Source: Streptosporangium minutum (GTDB lineage Bacteria > Actinomycetota > Actinomycetes > Streptosporangiales > Streptosporangiaceae). From it: 33,004 bases of DNA. The notes beneath the pieces are model-generated. The model worked only from the letters and a program-made list of their open reading frames with translations, made no database searches and had not been told where the DNA came from. Position numbers and translations under genes: made by a program. Of the stretch, positions 1-8,382 are shown piece after piece. The DNA lies in NCBI RefSeq assembly GCF_002149035.1, contig NZ_NGFP01000086.1, positions 1 to 33,004 of the forward strand. The letters run 5' to 3'. How positions within the stretch are numbered: position 1 is the first letter of the stretch; each line of letters starts with the position of its first letter.

Positions 1-94
1 CCCCCTGCCCGCCCTCACCGATCCGGCCGACGATGCGGAACGGCCCGAGCCGGCGCGGCTCCCCCGCTTCCAGCGGCGCGATCTCCGGCATCAT
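1..94 (-). CDS. Serine/threonine protein kinase, N-terminus only (runs off the left edge)
   Basis: Reading leftwards from tandem ATG codons at 94 and 91, an open frame of 31 codons reaches the window edge without a stop. It ends in LGPFRIVGRIGEGGQG, which is the first beta strand and glycine-rich ATP loop (GxGxxG) of Hanks-type kinases as found in actinobacterial Pkn proteins. A ribosome-binding-like AGGGA lies just upstream of the ATG pair. The rest of the kinase, including the catalytic loop and any sensor domain, is outside the window, so substrate and topology are unknown. It is divergent from the sigma-like fusion gene starting at 229, with 134 bases between them. The call rests only on this short N-terminal motif. 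Confidence 0.72.
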   Translation of the reverse strand, partial: MMPEIAPLEAGEPRRLGPFRIVGRIGEGGQG

Positions 95-228
95 CGTCCC
101 TACGGTGTAGTAAATCTCCGACCAGCCAAACTTTATGATGCCGTAGCTCTCCCACCCGCCGCCTCACCCCAAGTGGCCGCACATTTCCTCCGGCCGGCGC
201 CTCGGCGCCCACCAGGCCGTCGGAGGAT
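95..228. promoter_or_regulatory. Divergent intergenic region with possible promoters
   Basis: These 134 bases separate two divergent starts and are less GC-rich than their surroundings. TATGAT at 134-139 resembles a plus-strand -10 box for the gene at 229, but no convincing -35 is seen at the right distance. GGAGG at 222-226 lies only two bases from the ATG at 229, which is a short spacing. This is a weak call from base pattern only. Confidence 0.3.
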
Positions 229-1899
229 ATGACGGACACGCCGACCCACCCAATTACCGACAATCAGCCCAAGCTGGCGCTCCAGCCGCTTAGATCGCTA
301 CCGTTGACCGTCCCTTACGCAAGCCGGAGCAAATCCCTCATGCGCCGATATATCGGTTATCGCGAGTTCGTCCAGCGCGATCAGCGTTCCCTCGTCGGCA
401 CGGCCCTCCTCCTCACCGGCAGCCACGAGCAGGCCATCCGCCTGACCCTGTGGTCCTTGCGCACGGTCGGTCTCAGCTGGCCCCCGACCCTCTGGGAGAA
501 CTCCACCACGCACGCCCACATCACCCTGTACCGCCGCTTCCTCCACAAGCCGACCGCCGCGGGCGCCACCGCCCTGGTACGGCTCCCGCCCCGGCAGCGC
601 CTCCTCGTCGTGGCCTGCCTCCACGACGGCAGAACCCATGCCGAGATGGCCACCGTCCTCGGCATCCCGGTCGAGACCGTGAAGTCGGAGATCACCGAGG
701 CCGTGGCCGTGCTCACCAAGGGCAACGTGGCCCGGCTGAAGACACGGCTGGCGACCGCGGCGGACGAGGCGTCGGTCCCCGACCTCACCGCGCAGTCCAT
801 GCGCGCGCTACGGCGCCGCCGCAACCGCGGCGCCTTCCTGACGGCGGCCACGGTGCTCCTGTCGGTCTGCCTCGTCACCGCCTTCGTCCTGTTCCCGCAG
901 GGAGAGGTGTGGAACTCGGCGCTGGGCGAGCGGAACCAGCCCGGTTCGACGGGGACGCCGGAGGCCATGGGCGTGGTCTCCAGCCCGGCGCCGCGCCCCG
1001 GCCTCCAGCCGTGGCGGGCCCCCCGCACCTCCTTCGCGATCCGCTACGCGGTCCCCGGGAAATGTCCCGGCGGCGACTCGGCGGGCGGCGGAGCCGTAGC
1101 GTCACCGGCGGGGAAGGTCACCTGTGCGGGCTGGACGCTGAAACTGGCCGGCGGCGGCACGGGCGGCTCGGCGCTCGACTCGGTGAAGTGCGCGGCCCCT
1201 GACCGCTGCGAGTCCACGGTGAGCGTCCCCGACGCGGTGGGGGTGCTGGCGCACGGCGACGGCGGGAGCTCCTTGCGGCTGAGTCCCGCCGTCAGCCCCG
1301 ACGGGCACCGCATCGGCTACCTGAGTGCGGCGGAGGGAAGATATGTCGCCCACGACCTGCACAGCGGCGTGAAGCGGTATCTGTCGCCCGTCCTGGCCCC
1401 CTCGGACACCGAGACCGGCACCCGGGTGAGCGTCTCGCCGAACGGCCGCCACTTCACCGTCGAGCTCGGCGCGCGCAGGCTGCGGACCGACTTCGCCACC
1501 GGGACCGTGACGTCGCTGCCCGCCGGGCGGGCGACAGCCGTGGAGGAGGCCGCGGGCTGGCTCCGCAAGAGCTACCGCGTCTGGCGCGACTCCCCCAGCG
1601 GCAGGCACGCGGCCGCGATCGGGGCCGAGGGGCCGGGGGCCGGCAGCCTCCACATCGTCGACGCACGGGCGCGACGGGTGTTCAAGCGCCTCCAGCTCCC
1701 CTCCTCGGGCGGCGGTCCCGCCAAGGCCGAGGTCGTCGGCTGGCTGAACAGCCATGAGGTGGTCGTCAAGATGACCGGCACGGCCGCCGGCCGCCCCGCC
1801 GGTTTCTTCCGGATGGACGCCGTCACCGGCAGGAAGCACCGCGTGACCGGCCTCGCCGACGACAGCATGATCGTGCTCGGCGCCGTGACGGCCCCCTGA
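229..1899 (+). CDS. Sigma-factor-like domain fused through one TM segment to an extracytoplasmic propeller-like domain
   Basis: Protein of 556 aa. Residues about 40-175 resemble a degenerate ECF/SigE-type sigma factor: a region 2-like start (YREFVQRDQRSLVGTALLLTG) and a region 4-like helix-turn-helix (LPPRQRLLVVACLHDG, then TVLGIPVETVKSEI). A basic stretch RALRRRRNR is followed by one membrane segment at about 201-222. The remaining 330 residues would be outside the cell and carry SPDG/SPNG-type repeats (about 356-359 and later) like those of TolB/WD40-like propellers. Family knowledge says such proteins are often annotated as sigma-like or WD40-repeat proteins; whether this one starts transcription is unknown. 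The ATG at 229 has GGAGG two bases upstream; an alternative ATG at 340 begins just before the sigma-like domain. A kinase gene is divergent from it. Confidence 0.75.
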   Translation: MTDTPTHPITDNQPKLALQPLRSLPLTVPYASRSKSLMRRYIGYREFVQRDQRSLVGTALLLTGSHEQAIRLTLWSLRTVGLSWPPTLWENSTTHAHITLYRRFLHKPTAAGATALVRLPPRQRLLVVACLHDGRTHAEMATVLGIPVETVKSEITEAVAVLTKGNVARLKTRLATAADEASVPDLTAQSMRALRRRRNRGAFLTAATVLLSVCLVTAFVLFPQGEVWNSALGERNQPGSTGTPEAMGVVSSPAPRPGLQPWRAPRTSFAIRYAVPGKCPGGDSAGGGAVASPAGKVTCAGWTLKLAGGGTGGSALDSVKCAAPDRCESTVSVPDAVGVLAHGDGGSSLRLSPAVSPDGHRIGYLSAAEGRYVAHDLHSGVKRYLSPVLAPSDTETGTRVSVSPNGRHFTVELGARRLRTDFATGTVTSLPAGRATAVEEAAGWLRKSYRVWRDSPSGRHAAAIGAEGPGAGSLHIVDARARRVFKRLQLPSSGGGPAKAEVVGWLNSHEVVVKMTGTAAGRPAGFFRMDAVTGRKHRVTGLADDSMIVLGAVTAP

Positions 1900-1925
1900 C
1901 GACCGCGGGAACGGGCCGGAAAAGC

Positions 1926-1958
1926 GGGAAGGGCCGCCCGGCGGGCGGCCCTTCCCGA
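1926..1958. terminator. Bidirectional terminator between the sigma-like gene and icd
   Basis: A perfect 15-bp inverted repeat (CGGGAAGGGCCGCCC and its complement) with a 3-base loop sits between two converging genes, 27 bases after the plus-strand stop and 7 bases after the icd stop. There is no T-tract, as is usual for strong actinobacterial hairpins. Confidence 0.85.
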
Positions 1959-1964
1959 TGACGG

Positions 1965-3179
1965 CTAGGCCATCTTCTTCTTCAGGTTCTCGTCCAGCGC
2001 CGCCAGGAAGTCCTGGGTGGTCAGCCACTTGGCGTCGCCGCCGACGAGGAGGGCGAGGTCCTTGGTCATCTGGCCGCCTTCGACGGTCTCGACGCAGACC
2101 TGCTCCAGCTTCTCGGCGAAGTCGATCACCGCGGGGGTGTTGTCGAGCTTGCCGCGGTGGGCGAGGCCCCGGGTCCACGCGAAGATCGAGGCGATCGGGT
2201 TGGTGGAGGTGGGGTTGCCCTTCTGGTGCTCACGGTAGTGCCGGGTCACGGTGCCGTGGGCGGCCTCGGCCTCGACGGTCCGGCCGTCGGGGGTCAGCAG
2301 GACCGAGGTCATCAGGCCGAGCGAGCCGAAGCCCTGCGCGACCGTGTCGGACTGGACGTCGCCGTCGTAGTTCTTGGCCGCCCAGACGTAGCCGCCCTCC
2401 CACTTGAGCGCCGCGGCGACCATGTCGTCGATCAGGCGGTGCTCGTAGGTGATCCCGGCGGCCTCGAACTCGGCCTTGAACTCGGTCTCGAAGACCTCGG
2501 CGAAGATGTCCTTGAAACGGCCGTCGTAGGCCTTCAGGATCGTGTTCTTCGTGGAGAGGTAGACCGGGTAGCCGCGGGACAGGCCGTAGCGCATGGAGGC
2601 GCGGGCGAAGTCGCGGATCGAGTCGTCCAGGTTGTACATCGCCATCGCGATGCCGGACCCGGGGAAGTCGTAGACGTCGAGCTCGATCGGCTCCGAGCCG
2701 TCCTTCGGCGTGTAGGTGAGGGTCAGGGTGCCCTCGCCGGGGATCTTCAGGTCGGTGGCGCGGTACTGGTCGCCGAACGCGTGACGGCCGATGATGATCG
2801 GCTTCGTCCAGCCGGGGACGAGCCTCGGCACGTTGGACATGATGATCGGCTCGCGGAAGATGACGCCGCCGAGGATGTTACGGATGGTCCCGTTCGGGGA
2901 CTTCCACATCTTCTTCAGGCCGAACTCCTCGACCCGCGCCTCGTCCGGGGTGATCGTGGCGCACTTGACGCCGACGCCGTACTGCTTGATGGCGTTGGCC
3001 GCGTCGATCGTCACCTGGTCGTCGGTGGCGTCGCGGTGCTCGATCCCGAGGTCGTAGTACTTCAGGTCGACGTCGAGGTAGGGAAGGATCAGCTGGTCCT
3101 TGATGAACTGCCAGATGATCCGGGTCATCTCGTCGCCGTCAAGCTCGACGACGGGGCCCTCTACCTTGATCTTGGGCAT
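1965..3179 (-). CDS. icd: NADP-dependent isocitrate dehydrogenase, dimeric eukaryotic-like type
   Basis: Cytosolic TCA-cycle enzyme, oxidising isocitrate to 2-oxoglutarate and CO2 with NADP+. The 404-aa length fits the homodimeric eukaryote-like family rather than the roughly 740-aa monomeric enzyme found in many other actinobacteria. Visible family motifs are DGDEMTR at 14-20, the substrate loop [13 protein letters not shown] at 93-105, [13 protein letters not shown] from 131, [16 protein letters not shown], and the NADP-binding [16 protein letters not shown]. The ATG at 3179 follows AGAAGGGGA about ten bases upstream. It is the last gene of a minus-strand run: citrate synthase, a small membrane protein, then icd. 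Citrate synthase and icd catalyse consecutive parts of the cycle. Confidence 0.97.
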   Translation of the reverse strand: MPKIKVEGPVVELDGDEMTRIIWQFIKDQLILPYLDVDLKYYDLGIEHRDATDDQVTIDAANAIKQYGVGVKCATITPDEARVEEFGLKKMWKSPNGTIRNILGGVIFREPIIMSNVPRLVPGWTKPIIIGRHAFGDQYRATDLKIPGEGTLTLTYTPKDGSEPIELDVYDFPGSGIAMAMYNLDDSIRDFARASMRYGLSRGYPVYLSTKNTILKAYDGRFKDIFAEVFETEFKAEFEAAGITYEHRLIDDMVAAALKWEGGYVWAAKNYDGDVQSDTVAQGFGSLGLMTSVLLTPDGRTVEAEAAHGTVTRHYREHQKGNPTSTNPIASIFAWTRGLAHRGKLDNTPAVIDFAEKLEQVCVETVEGGQMTKDLALLVGGDAKWLTTQDFLAALDENLKKKMA

Positions 3180-3292
3180 GCGTGTGGTTCCCCTTCTGAA
3201 CTAACACTGGCCAGACAGTCCTTTTGAGGCTCACTGGCCGTTGAGGCTATCGGACGGGTACGGGCGCTCCGCGGCCCACCCGTGCATCCGGC

Positions 3293-3571
3293 TTAAAGCG
3301 GCATAAGCGACGGATATTGAAGTACTAGCGAGCCGGCCATCAGCGCGACGCCGAAGGCGGCGAGCGTGACGGTGTCGGTCGTCCTGGTCCGTATGGCGAG
3401 CAGCCCGCCGCCGGTCAACCGGAACATGGCCCCCAGCGTCATGACCACGCCGAGGGAGAACCCTCCCCACTCGACGTCGAACAGGACCGCGAAGGTCACG
3501 GCGAGAACCGCACCCACCAGCACCAGCGGATACGGTCCCCATCGGTCTTCAGTTGTGCTCACCGTTCCCAC
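3293..3571 (-). CDS. Small membrane protein, probable DUF3017 family
   Basis: 92 codons from a GTG at 3571; a second GTG at 3562 (start MSTTEDRWGPYP) is equally possible. Three hydrophobic stretches (PLVLVGAVLAVTFAVLF, GGFSLGVVMTLGAMFRL, DTVTLAAFGVALMAGSLVL) indicate an integral membrane protein with little soluble part. Size, topology and location near folD and TCA genes match the actinobacterial DUF3017 family as I recall it; its function is unknown. It lies 51 bases after the citrate synthase stop and 113 bases before the icd start, so co-transcription with both is likely. The overlapping reading frame at 3231-3542 has no such hydrophobic pattern and is not counted. Confidence 0.72.
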   Translation of the reverse strand: MGTVSTTEDRWGPYPLVLVGAVLAVTFAVLFDVEWGGFSLGVVMTLGAMFRLTGGGLLAIRTRTTDTVTLAAFGVALMAGSLVLQYPSLMPL

Positions 3572-3622
3572 CCATGGCCGCCGTTCACTCGGGCACTCAT
3601 CGGCTCCTCCGCCGCACGCGGC

Positions 3623-4744
3623 TCATCGCTCGGCGAGCGGCTTCCACTTCTGGCCGCGCTCACCGATGTACTCGCTGTCCGGACGGATCAGGCGGTTGTC
3701 GGCGTGCTGCTCGATGACGTGTGCCGTCCATCCTGCCATGCGGCTGACCGAGAAGACCGGGGTGAACAGGTCTGTCGGGATGCCGAGGTAGTGGTAGACG
3801 GTCGCCGCGTAGAAGTCCACGTTGGGGTAGAGGCCCTTCGTCTCGAAGACGACCTCCTCCATCTCCTTGGACATCCGGTAGTACGTGTCGTCGCCGGAGG
3901 CCTCCGCGAGCTCCTGCGACATCTTGCGCAGGTGCGTCGCGCGCGGATCCTCGGTCTTGTAGACCCGGTGCCCGAAGCCCATGATCTTCTCACCGGCGGC
4001 GAGCCTGTCGCGTACGGACTGGGCGACGGCGGACGGGTCGAGCGACTCCAGGGTCCGCATGACCTGCTCGTTGGCCCCGCCGTGCAGCGGGCCCTTGAGG
4101 GTGCCGATGGCCGCCACGATGGCCGAGTGCATGTCGGAGAGGGTCGCGGCGCACACGCGGGCGGCGAACGTCGAGGCGTTCATCGTGTGGTCGGCGTGCA
4201 GGACCAGGCAGGCGTCGAAGGTCTCGACCTCGTGCTGTCCGGGGGTCCGGCCGGTGATCTGGAGCAGGAAGTTGGCCGCGACGCTCAACTCGGGGTCCGG
4301 CTCCGGGATCGTGGCGCCCGTCCTGGCCGCGTGGTAGCGGGCGACGAGGATCGGCTGCTGCGCGGTCAGCCGGGCGGCCTTGCGCAGGTTGGCCTCGGGC
4401 GTGTTGGAGTCCTTGTCCGGATCGTCGCCCCCGGCCAGGGAGACCAGCGTGCGCAGCGCCTCCATGGGCGCCTGCTTCTCCGCGATCTCCGCGATGTTCG
4501 CTTCGGCCAGAGCGCCGATCTTACGGCCGCCGACGAGCTCGGCCCCGTAGGCGGCCAGCTGCTCCCTGGTGGGGAGGGCGCCGTGCTGCAACAGGTGGGC
4601 GATCTCTTCGAAGGTGGTGCGGCCGGCCAGATCGTGGATGTCGTAGCCACGATAGAAAAGGAGACCGGCCTGACCGTCGATGTCACTGAGCGCTGTGGAC
4701 GCGGCTACGACATCGGCGAGGCCTTTTGTGGGCTTGTCCGCCAT
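3623..4744 (-). CDS. Citrate synthase (citrate synthase 2 / methylcitrate synthase type)
   Basis: 373-aa enzyme that condenses oxaloacetate with acetyl-CoA, or in some homologues propionyl-CoA. The catalytic triad is visible: His221 in GPLHGGANEQV, His259 in GFGHRVYKTEDPR and Asp310 in YPNVDFYAATVY. RLIRPDSEYIG near the C-terminus is also typical. The short form lacking the N-terminal beta domain of GltA matches the CitA / citrate synthase 2 group, and sequence alone does not separate citrate from 2-methylcitrate synthase. The ATG at 4744 has GGAGGAA eight bases upstream. It heads a run with the DUF3017-like gene and icd. Confidence 0.93.
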   Translation of the reverse strand: MADKPTKGLADVVAASTALSDIDGQAGLLFYRGYDIHDLAGRTTFEEIAHLLQHGALPTREQLAAYGAELVGGRKIGALAEANIAEIAEKQAPMEALRTLVSLAGGDDPDKDSNTPEANLRKAARLTAQQPILVARYHAARTGATIPEPDPELSVAANFLLQITGRTPGQHEVETFDACLVLHADHTMNASTFAARVCAATLSDMHSAIVAAIGTLKGPLHGGANEQVMRTLESLDPSAVAQSVRDRLAAGEKIMGFGHRVYKTEDPRATHLRKMSQELAEASGDDTYYRMSKEMEEVVFETKGLYPNVDFYAATVYHYLGIPTDLFTPVFSVSRMAGWTAHVIEQHADNRLIRPDSEYIGERGQKWKPLAER

Positions 4745-4773
4745 GAGTGTTTCCTCCGCTTATCTTCGCCCGA

Positions 4774-4793
4774 AGTCTACCCCTGAGCAGGGG
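4774..4793 (-). promoter_or_regulatory. Possible promoter element and operator upstream of citrate synthase
   Basis: On the minus strand TAGACT (4779-4774) could serve as a -10 box about 30 bases before the citrate synthase start. It directly abuts an inverted repeat, CCCCTG-AG-CAGGGG at 4780-4793, placed where a repressor could bind between -35 and -10. No good -35 hexamer is seen, so this is only suggestive. Confidence 0.3.
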
Positions 4794-4868
4794 AAACCCT
4801 CCCGAGAGGTCCAGACCAATTTCACGAGGGATTCTCCTTCTGGCAAAGGCGATTCCCCATCACCTCGT

Positions 4869-4897
4869 TTGGGTAAGCCGGAGCTGTAGGAATAGTT
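4869..4897 (+). promoter_or_regulatory. Possible promoter of the FHA-domain gene
   Basis: TTGGGT (4869-4874) and ATAGTT (4892-4897) are 17 bases apart and lie 29 bases before the GTG start at 4926. Only a moderate match to the housekeeping consensus. A strong GGGGAGGA ribosome-binding site follows at 4912-4919. Confidence 0.3.
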
Positions 4898-4925
4898 ACG
4901 GCGGGCTACCTGGGGAGGAACTGCC

Positions 4926-5579
4926 GTGGAGGGGCCGTTCATACGCATCGAGGACACCGGTGAGGTGGTCCCGTTGCGCCCCGAGATCACGACGATCGGG
5001 CGTGGCCGGGGAGTTGACATCCGGCTCACTGATCCAAGTGTGTCCCGGCTGCACGCGGAATTCGTCCGGCGCGGACCCTACCTGTATGTCGTTGATCTGG
5101 GCCTGTCCCGCAACGGCACGCGGGTGAACGGCAGGCCGATCGCCCGGAGGGTGCTCGACGACGGTGACGTCGTCTCCTTCGGCGCCGCGCGGGGCAGGAT
5201 CGGCGGAGTCCCGCGTGAGGACTTCGCCCCCGAGGTCGAGCTCCGCCGCGCCGCGGCTCCGGAGCTGACCCGGCGGGAGGTGGACGTGCTGACGTCGCTG
5301 TGCCGTCCGGCGCTGTCGGACGAGGCGTTCGTCGCGCCCGCCACCGCGCGAGAGATAGCCGACGATCTGGTGGTGACGGAGGCCGCGGTCAAGCAGCACC
5401 TGCTCCGCCTCTACCAGAAGTTCCGGATCCCGGAGGGGACCAACCGGCGCACCAGGCTGGCCAACGAGGTGGTCGCCCTGGGGCTGGTCAGGCCCACCCC
5501 GGTGGTGCCGCCGCAGCGCGCGGCCGGCGCCCCGGAGCCTCAGGCGGCGGCGACCACGGCGAGCCGCCGGGCGTCCTGA
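4926..5579 (+). CDS. FHA-domain protein with a C-terminal winged-helix-like domain
   Basis: 217 aa from a GTG start preceded by GGGGAGGA at six-base spacing. Residues about 5-95 form a forkhead-associated domain with the phosphothreonine-binding signature: GRG at 25-27, SRLH at 40-43 and NGTRVNG at 63-69. Residues about 112-188 (LTRREVDVLTSL, ATAREIADDLVVTEAAVKQHLLRLYQKF) resemble a LuxR-like helix-turn-helix. The protein could therefore read Ser/Thr kinase signalling and bind DNA, but neither has been shown here. The C-terminal tail is Ala/Pro-rich and probably disordered. It converges on folD with only four bases between stops. No kinase is adjacent; the nearest visible is the partial one at the left edge. 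Confidence 0.87.
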   Translation: MEGPFIRIEDTGEVVPLRPEITTIGRGRGVDIRLTDPSVSRLHAEFVRRGPYLYVVDLGLSRNGTRVNGRPIARRVLDDGDVVSFGAARGRIGGVPREDFAPEVELRRAAAPELTRREVDVLTSLCRPALSDEAFVAPATAREIADDLVVTEAAVKQHLLRLYQKFRIPEGTNRRTRLANEVVALGLVRPTPVVPPQRAAGAPEPQAAATTASRRAS

Positions 5580-5583
5580 ACCG

Positions 5584-6432
5584 CTAGCCCCGCTTCTCGG
5601 CGGCCTCGACCACGTTGGTCAGCAGCAGGGCCCGGGTCATCGGGCCCACGCCGCCGGGATTGGGGGTGAGGAAGCCCGCGACGTCCTCGACGCCGGGGGC
5701 GACATCACCGGCGATCTTGCCGTCGACCCGGGAGACCCCGACGTCGAGCACGGCGGCGCCGGGCTTGACCATGTCGGCCGTGATCAGGTGAGGCACGCCC
5801 GCCGCGGCGACGACGATGTCGGCGCGACGGGTGTGGGCCGCCAGGTCCTGGGTGCCGGTGTGGCAGAGGGTGACGGTGGCGTTCTCCGAACGGCGGGTCA
5901 GCAGCAGGCCGAGCGAGCGGCCCACGGTGATGCCGCGGCCGACCACGACGACCTCGGCGCCCTTGACGGGCACGCCGTACTCCTGCAGGAGCAGGACGAT
6001 GCCGTGCGGGGTGCAGGGCAGCGGCGCGTCGACCATGTGCACCAGGCGGCCCAGGTTGACCGGGTGCAGCCCGTCGGCGTCCTTGGCCGGGTCCATCCGT
6101 TCGAGCAGCGCCATGGTGTCGAGGTGGCGGGGCAGCGGGAGCTGCACGATGTAGCCGGTGCACTCCGGGGAGGCGTTGAGCTCGTCGATGACCGCCTCGA
6201 CCTCGGCCTGCGTGGCCGTCGCCGGCAGGTCCCTGCGGATGGAGGCGATGCCGACCTCGGCGCAGTCGCGGTGCTTGCCGGCCACGTAGATCTGGCTGCC
6301 CGGGTCGTCACCGACGAGGACGGTGCCCAGCCCGGGAGTGACGCCGCGCTCCCTCAGCACGGCGACCCGCGCCGTGAGGTCTGCCTTGATCTTCGCCGCG
6401 GTGGCCTTGCCGTCCAGAATCTGCGCGCTCAT
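5584..6432 (-). CDS. folD: Bifunctional methylenetetrahydrofolate dehydrogenase / methenyltetrahydrofolate cyclohydrolase
   Basis: 282-aa cytosolic enzyme that interconverts 5,10-methylene-THF, 5,10-methenyl-THF and 10-formyl-THF, giving the formyl donor used by PurN and PurH encoded a short distance upstream. Signatures include the Tyr49/Lys53 catalytic pair ([10 protein letters not shown]), the substrate motif [12 protein letters not shown], the dinucleotide-binding [17 protein letters not shown], and [15 protein letters not shown] near the C-terminus. GRGITVGR replaces the more common GRSxxVGxP motif, a variant I regard as normal in actinobacteria. The ATG at 6432 has GGAAGGA about eight bases upstream. 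It lies 21 bases after the small membrane gene on the same strand and is probably co-transcribed with it. Confidence 0.96.
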   Translation of the reverse strand: MSAQILDGKATAAKIKADLTARVAVLRERGVTPGLGTVLVGDDPGSQIYVAGKHRDCAEVGIASIRRDLPATATQAEVEAVIDELNASPECTGYIVQLPLPRHLDTMALLERMDPAKDADGLHPVNLGRLVHMVDAPLPCTPHGIVLLLQEYGVPVKGAEVVVVGRGITVGRSLGLLLTRRSENATVTLCHTGTQDLAAHTRRADIVVAAAGVPHLITADMVKPGAAVLDVGVSRVDGKIAGDVAPGVEDVAGFLTPNPGGVGPMTRALLLTNVVEAAEKRG

Positions 6433-6453
6433 GCGTTCAATCCTTCCATGAGA

Positions 6454-6627
6454 TCATCCGCGCTCCGCTTCCCGGCGCTCGATGATCCTGCGCGTGAAGG
6501 GGATGATCTCCACGACCTTGGCCCCCAGGTAGGCGGCGCCGAAGGCGAAGACGAGGAGCAGCCAGGGGCTCTCCCAGAATCCACTCATGATCACAAAGAC
6601 GTTCAGGACGGCGTCGAGCAGAGGCAT
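6454..6627 (-). CDS. 57-aa predicted membrane protein, directly upstream of folD
   Basis: A short frame from ATG 6627 to TGA 6454 encodes a 57-residue protein. It starts MPLLDAVLNVFVIMSGFWE, continues with a hydrophobic segment of about 15-20 residues (WLLLVFAFGAAYLGAKVVEI) and ends in a charged tail (TRRIIERREAERG). GGAGA lies seven bases before the ATG, and the stop is 21 bases from the folD start. Good ribosome-binding site, membrane pattern, third-position GC and operon-like spacing support a real gene, although it is short. Function unknown; it could be a single-pass protein with inside-facing basic tail. A strong terminator separates it from purH upstream, so it probably starts its own transcript with folD. 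Confidence 0.7.
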   Translation of the reverse strand: MPLLDAVLNVFVIMSGFWESPWLLLVFAFGAAYLGAKVVEIIPFTRRIIERREAERG

Positions 6628-6733
6628 GAGGGAGTCTCCACAGAGGCGGGGGAAGGGATGCGCTTCAGGTTAACCGGGGTTTAAACCTTCTCCGGCCAGA
6701 AAATCCTGTCCGCTCCGCCACTTTCCTGTCTCC

Positions 6734-6771
6734 GGCGTACGGCCGCCACACGTGTGCGGCGGCCGTACGCC
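6734..6771 (-). terminator. Terminator of purH
   Basis: A perfect 14-bp stem (GGCGTACGGCCGCC and complement) with a 10-base loop begins 20 bases after the purH stop in the direction of transcription. The loop itself contains the palindrome ACACGTGT. It separates the purN-purH unit from the small membrane gene and folD. Confidence 0.85.
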
Positions 6772-6791
6772 CTCGTGGAGATCGGCGGGGA

Positions 6792-8336
6792 TCAGTGGAA
6801 GAAGTGGCGGGTGCCGGTGAAGTAGAGCGTGACCCCGGCGGCCTCGGCCGCGGCGATCACTTCCCCGTCCCTGATGGAGCCGCCGGGCTCCACGATCGCC
6901 TTCACCCCGGCGTCGATGAGCACCTGCGGGCCGTCGGCGAACGGGAAGAACGCGTCGGAGGCCGCGGCGGAACCCCGGGCGCGCTCACCCGCGCGGGAGA
7001 CCGCGAGCTGCGCCGAGTCGACGCGGTTGACCTGGCCCATGCCGACGCCGACGCTCGCGCCGTCGGCGGCGAGCAGGATCGCGTTGGACTTCACCGAACG
7101 GCAGGCCTTCCAGGCGAAGGCCAGGTCGGCGAGGACCTCGGCGGAGGCCGCGGGGCCCGCCTTGAGCTCCCAGGTGGACGGGTCGTCGCCGGGGGCGTTC
7201 ACCCGGTCGGTGGTCTGCACCAGCAGGCCGCCGTCGATCCGGCGGAACTCGGCCGGGTTGCCCGGCCCCTGCGGGCAGGCCAGCAGCCGGATGTTCTTCT
7301 TCTCGGTGAGCACGGCCAGCGCCTCGGCGGTGAAGGCCGGGGCCACCACGACCTCGGTGAACACCTCGGCGATCTGCCGGGCCAGCTCCTCGGTGACTTC
7401 CCCGTTGACCGCGATCACGCCGCCGTAGGCGGAGACCGGGTCGCAGGCGTTGGCCTTGCGGTGCGCCTCGGCCACGTCGGCGCCGACCGCGATGCCGCAC
7501 GGGTTCTGGTGCTTGATGATCGCCACGGCGGGTCCGGCGAAGTCCCAGGCGGCCCGCCAGGCGGCGTCGGCGTCGAGGTAGTTGTTGTAGGACATCTCCT
7601 TGCCGTGCAGCTGCTCGGCGTTGGCCAGGCCGTCCTGCCCGCCGGAGTAGAGCGCCGCGCCCTGGTGCGGGTTCTCGCCGTAGCGCAGCGGCGACTTGAG
7701 ACTCCAGGCGGCGCCCATGTAACGCGGCCAGGAGTCCTCCTCGGCCGCGTAGACGTCGGCGAACCAGGAGGCCACCGCGGTGTCGTAGGCGGCGGTGTGG
7801 GCGTACGCGGCCGCGGCGAGCCGGCGGCGCTCGGTGAAGGTGAAGCCGCCCTCGGCCACCGCGGCGAGCACGTCGCCGTAGGCGCCGGGGTCGACCACGA
7901 TCGCGGCGGTGCCGTGGTTCTTGGCCGCGGCGCGGATCATCGCGGGGCCGCCGATGTCGATCTGCTCGACGCACTCGCGGTCGGAGGCGCCGGAGGCCAC
8001 CGTCTCCTGGAACGGGTAGAGGTTGACCACCACCAGCTCGAAGGGGGCGATCTCCAGCTCTTCGAGCTGCTTGACATGGGCGGGGTTGCCGCTGTCGGCC
8101 AGCAGGCCGGCGTGCACGCGCGGGTGGAGGGTCTTGACGCGGCCGTCGAGACACTCGGGGAACCCGGTCAACGCCTCCACCGGAGTGACGGGGACACCGA
8201 ACGAAGCGATCTTCGCGGCGGTGCCGCCGGTGGAGACGATCTCCACACCCGCGGCGTCGAGGCCGCGAGCCAGCTCCTCCAGCCCGCTCTTGTCATACAC
8301 AGCGATCAACGCGCGCCGGATGGCGATGCGGGTCAC
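6792..8336 (-). CDS. purH: Bifunctional AICAR formyltransferase / IMP cyclohydrolase
   Basis: Catalyses the last two steps of de novo purine synthesis, AICAR to FAICAR using 10-formyl-THF and then to IMP. The N-terminal MGS-like domain begins with [21 protein letters not shown] and has STGGTA and [11 protein letters not shown]; the C-terminal transformylase carries the Lys-His pair in [14 protein letters not shown] and AFFPFADG. I chose the GTG at 8336 (514 aa) because AGGAGG lies eight bases upstream and the protein then starts at the family's usual position. A longer frame from GTG 8390 would add 18 unconserved residues and overlap purN. It follows purN by 46 bases in the same unit. Confidence 0.96.
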   Translation of the reverse strand: MTRIAIRRALIAVYDKSGLEELARGLDAAGVEIVSTGGTAAKIASFGVPVTPVEALTGFPECLDGRVKTLHPRVHAGLLADSGNPAHVKQLEELEIAPFELVVVNLYPFQETVASGASDRECVEQIDIGGPAMIRAAAKNHGTAAIVVDPGAYGDVLAAVAEGGFTFTERRRLAAAAYAHTAAYDTAVASWFADVYAAEEDSWPRYMGAAWSLKSPLRYGENPHQGAALYSGGQDGLANAEQLHGKEMSYNNYLDADAAWRAAWDFAGPAVAIIKHQNPCGIAVGADVAEAHRKANACDPVSAYGGVIAVNGEVTEELARQIAEVFTEVVVAPAFTAEALAVLTEKKNIRLLACPQGPGNPAEFRRIDGGLLVQTTDRVNAPGDDPSTWELKAGPAASAEVLADLAFAWKACRSVKSNAILLAADGASVGVGMGQVNRVDSAQLAVSRAGERARGSAAASDAFFPFADGPQVLIDAGVKAIVEPGGSIRDGEVIAAAEAAGVTLYFTGTRHFFH

Positions 8337-8382
8337 TTTCTGGTCCTCCTGTTTGGTTCCGGTCTCATCCGGGGCGCCCGGC

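Noticed and set aside
3231-3542. 103-codon minus-strand frame overlapping the DUF3017-like gene
   Set aside because: It shares the locus in another frame but is Arg-rich without membrane segments.
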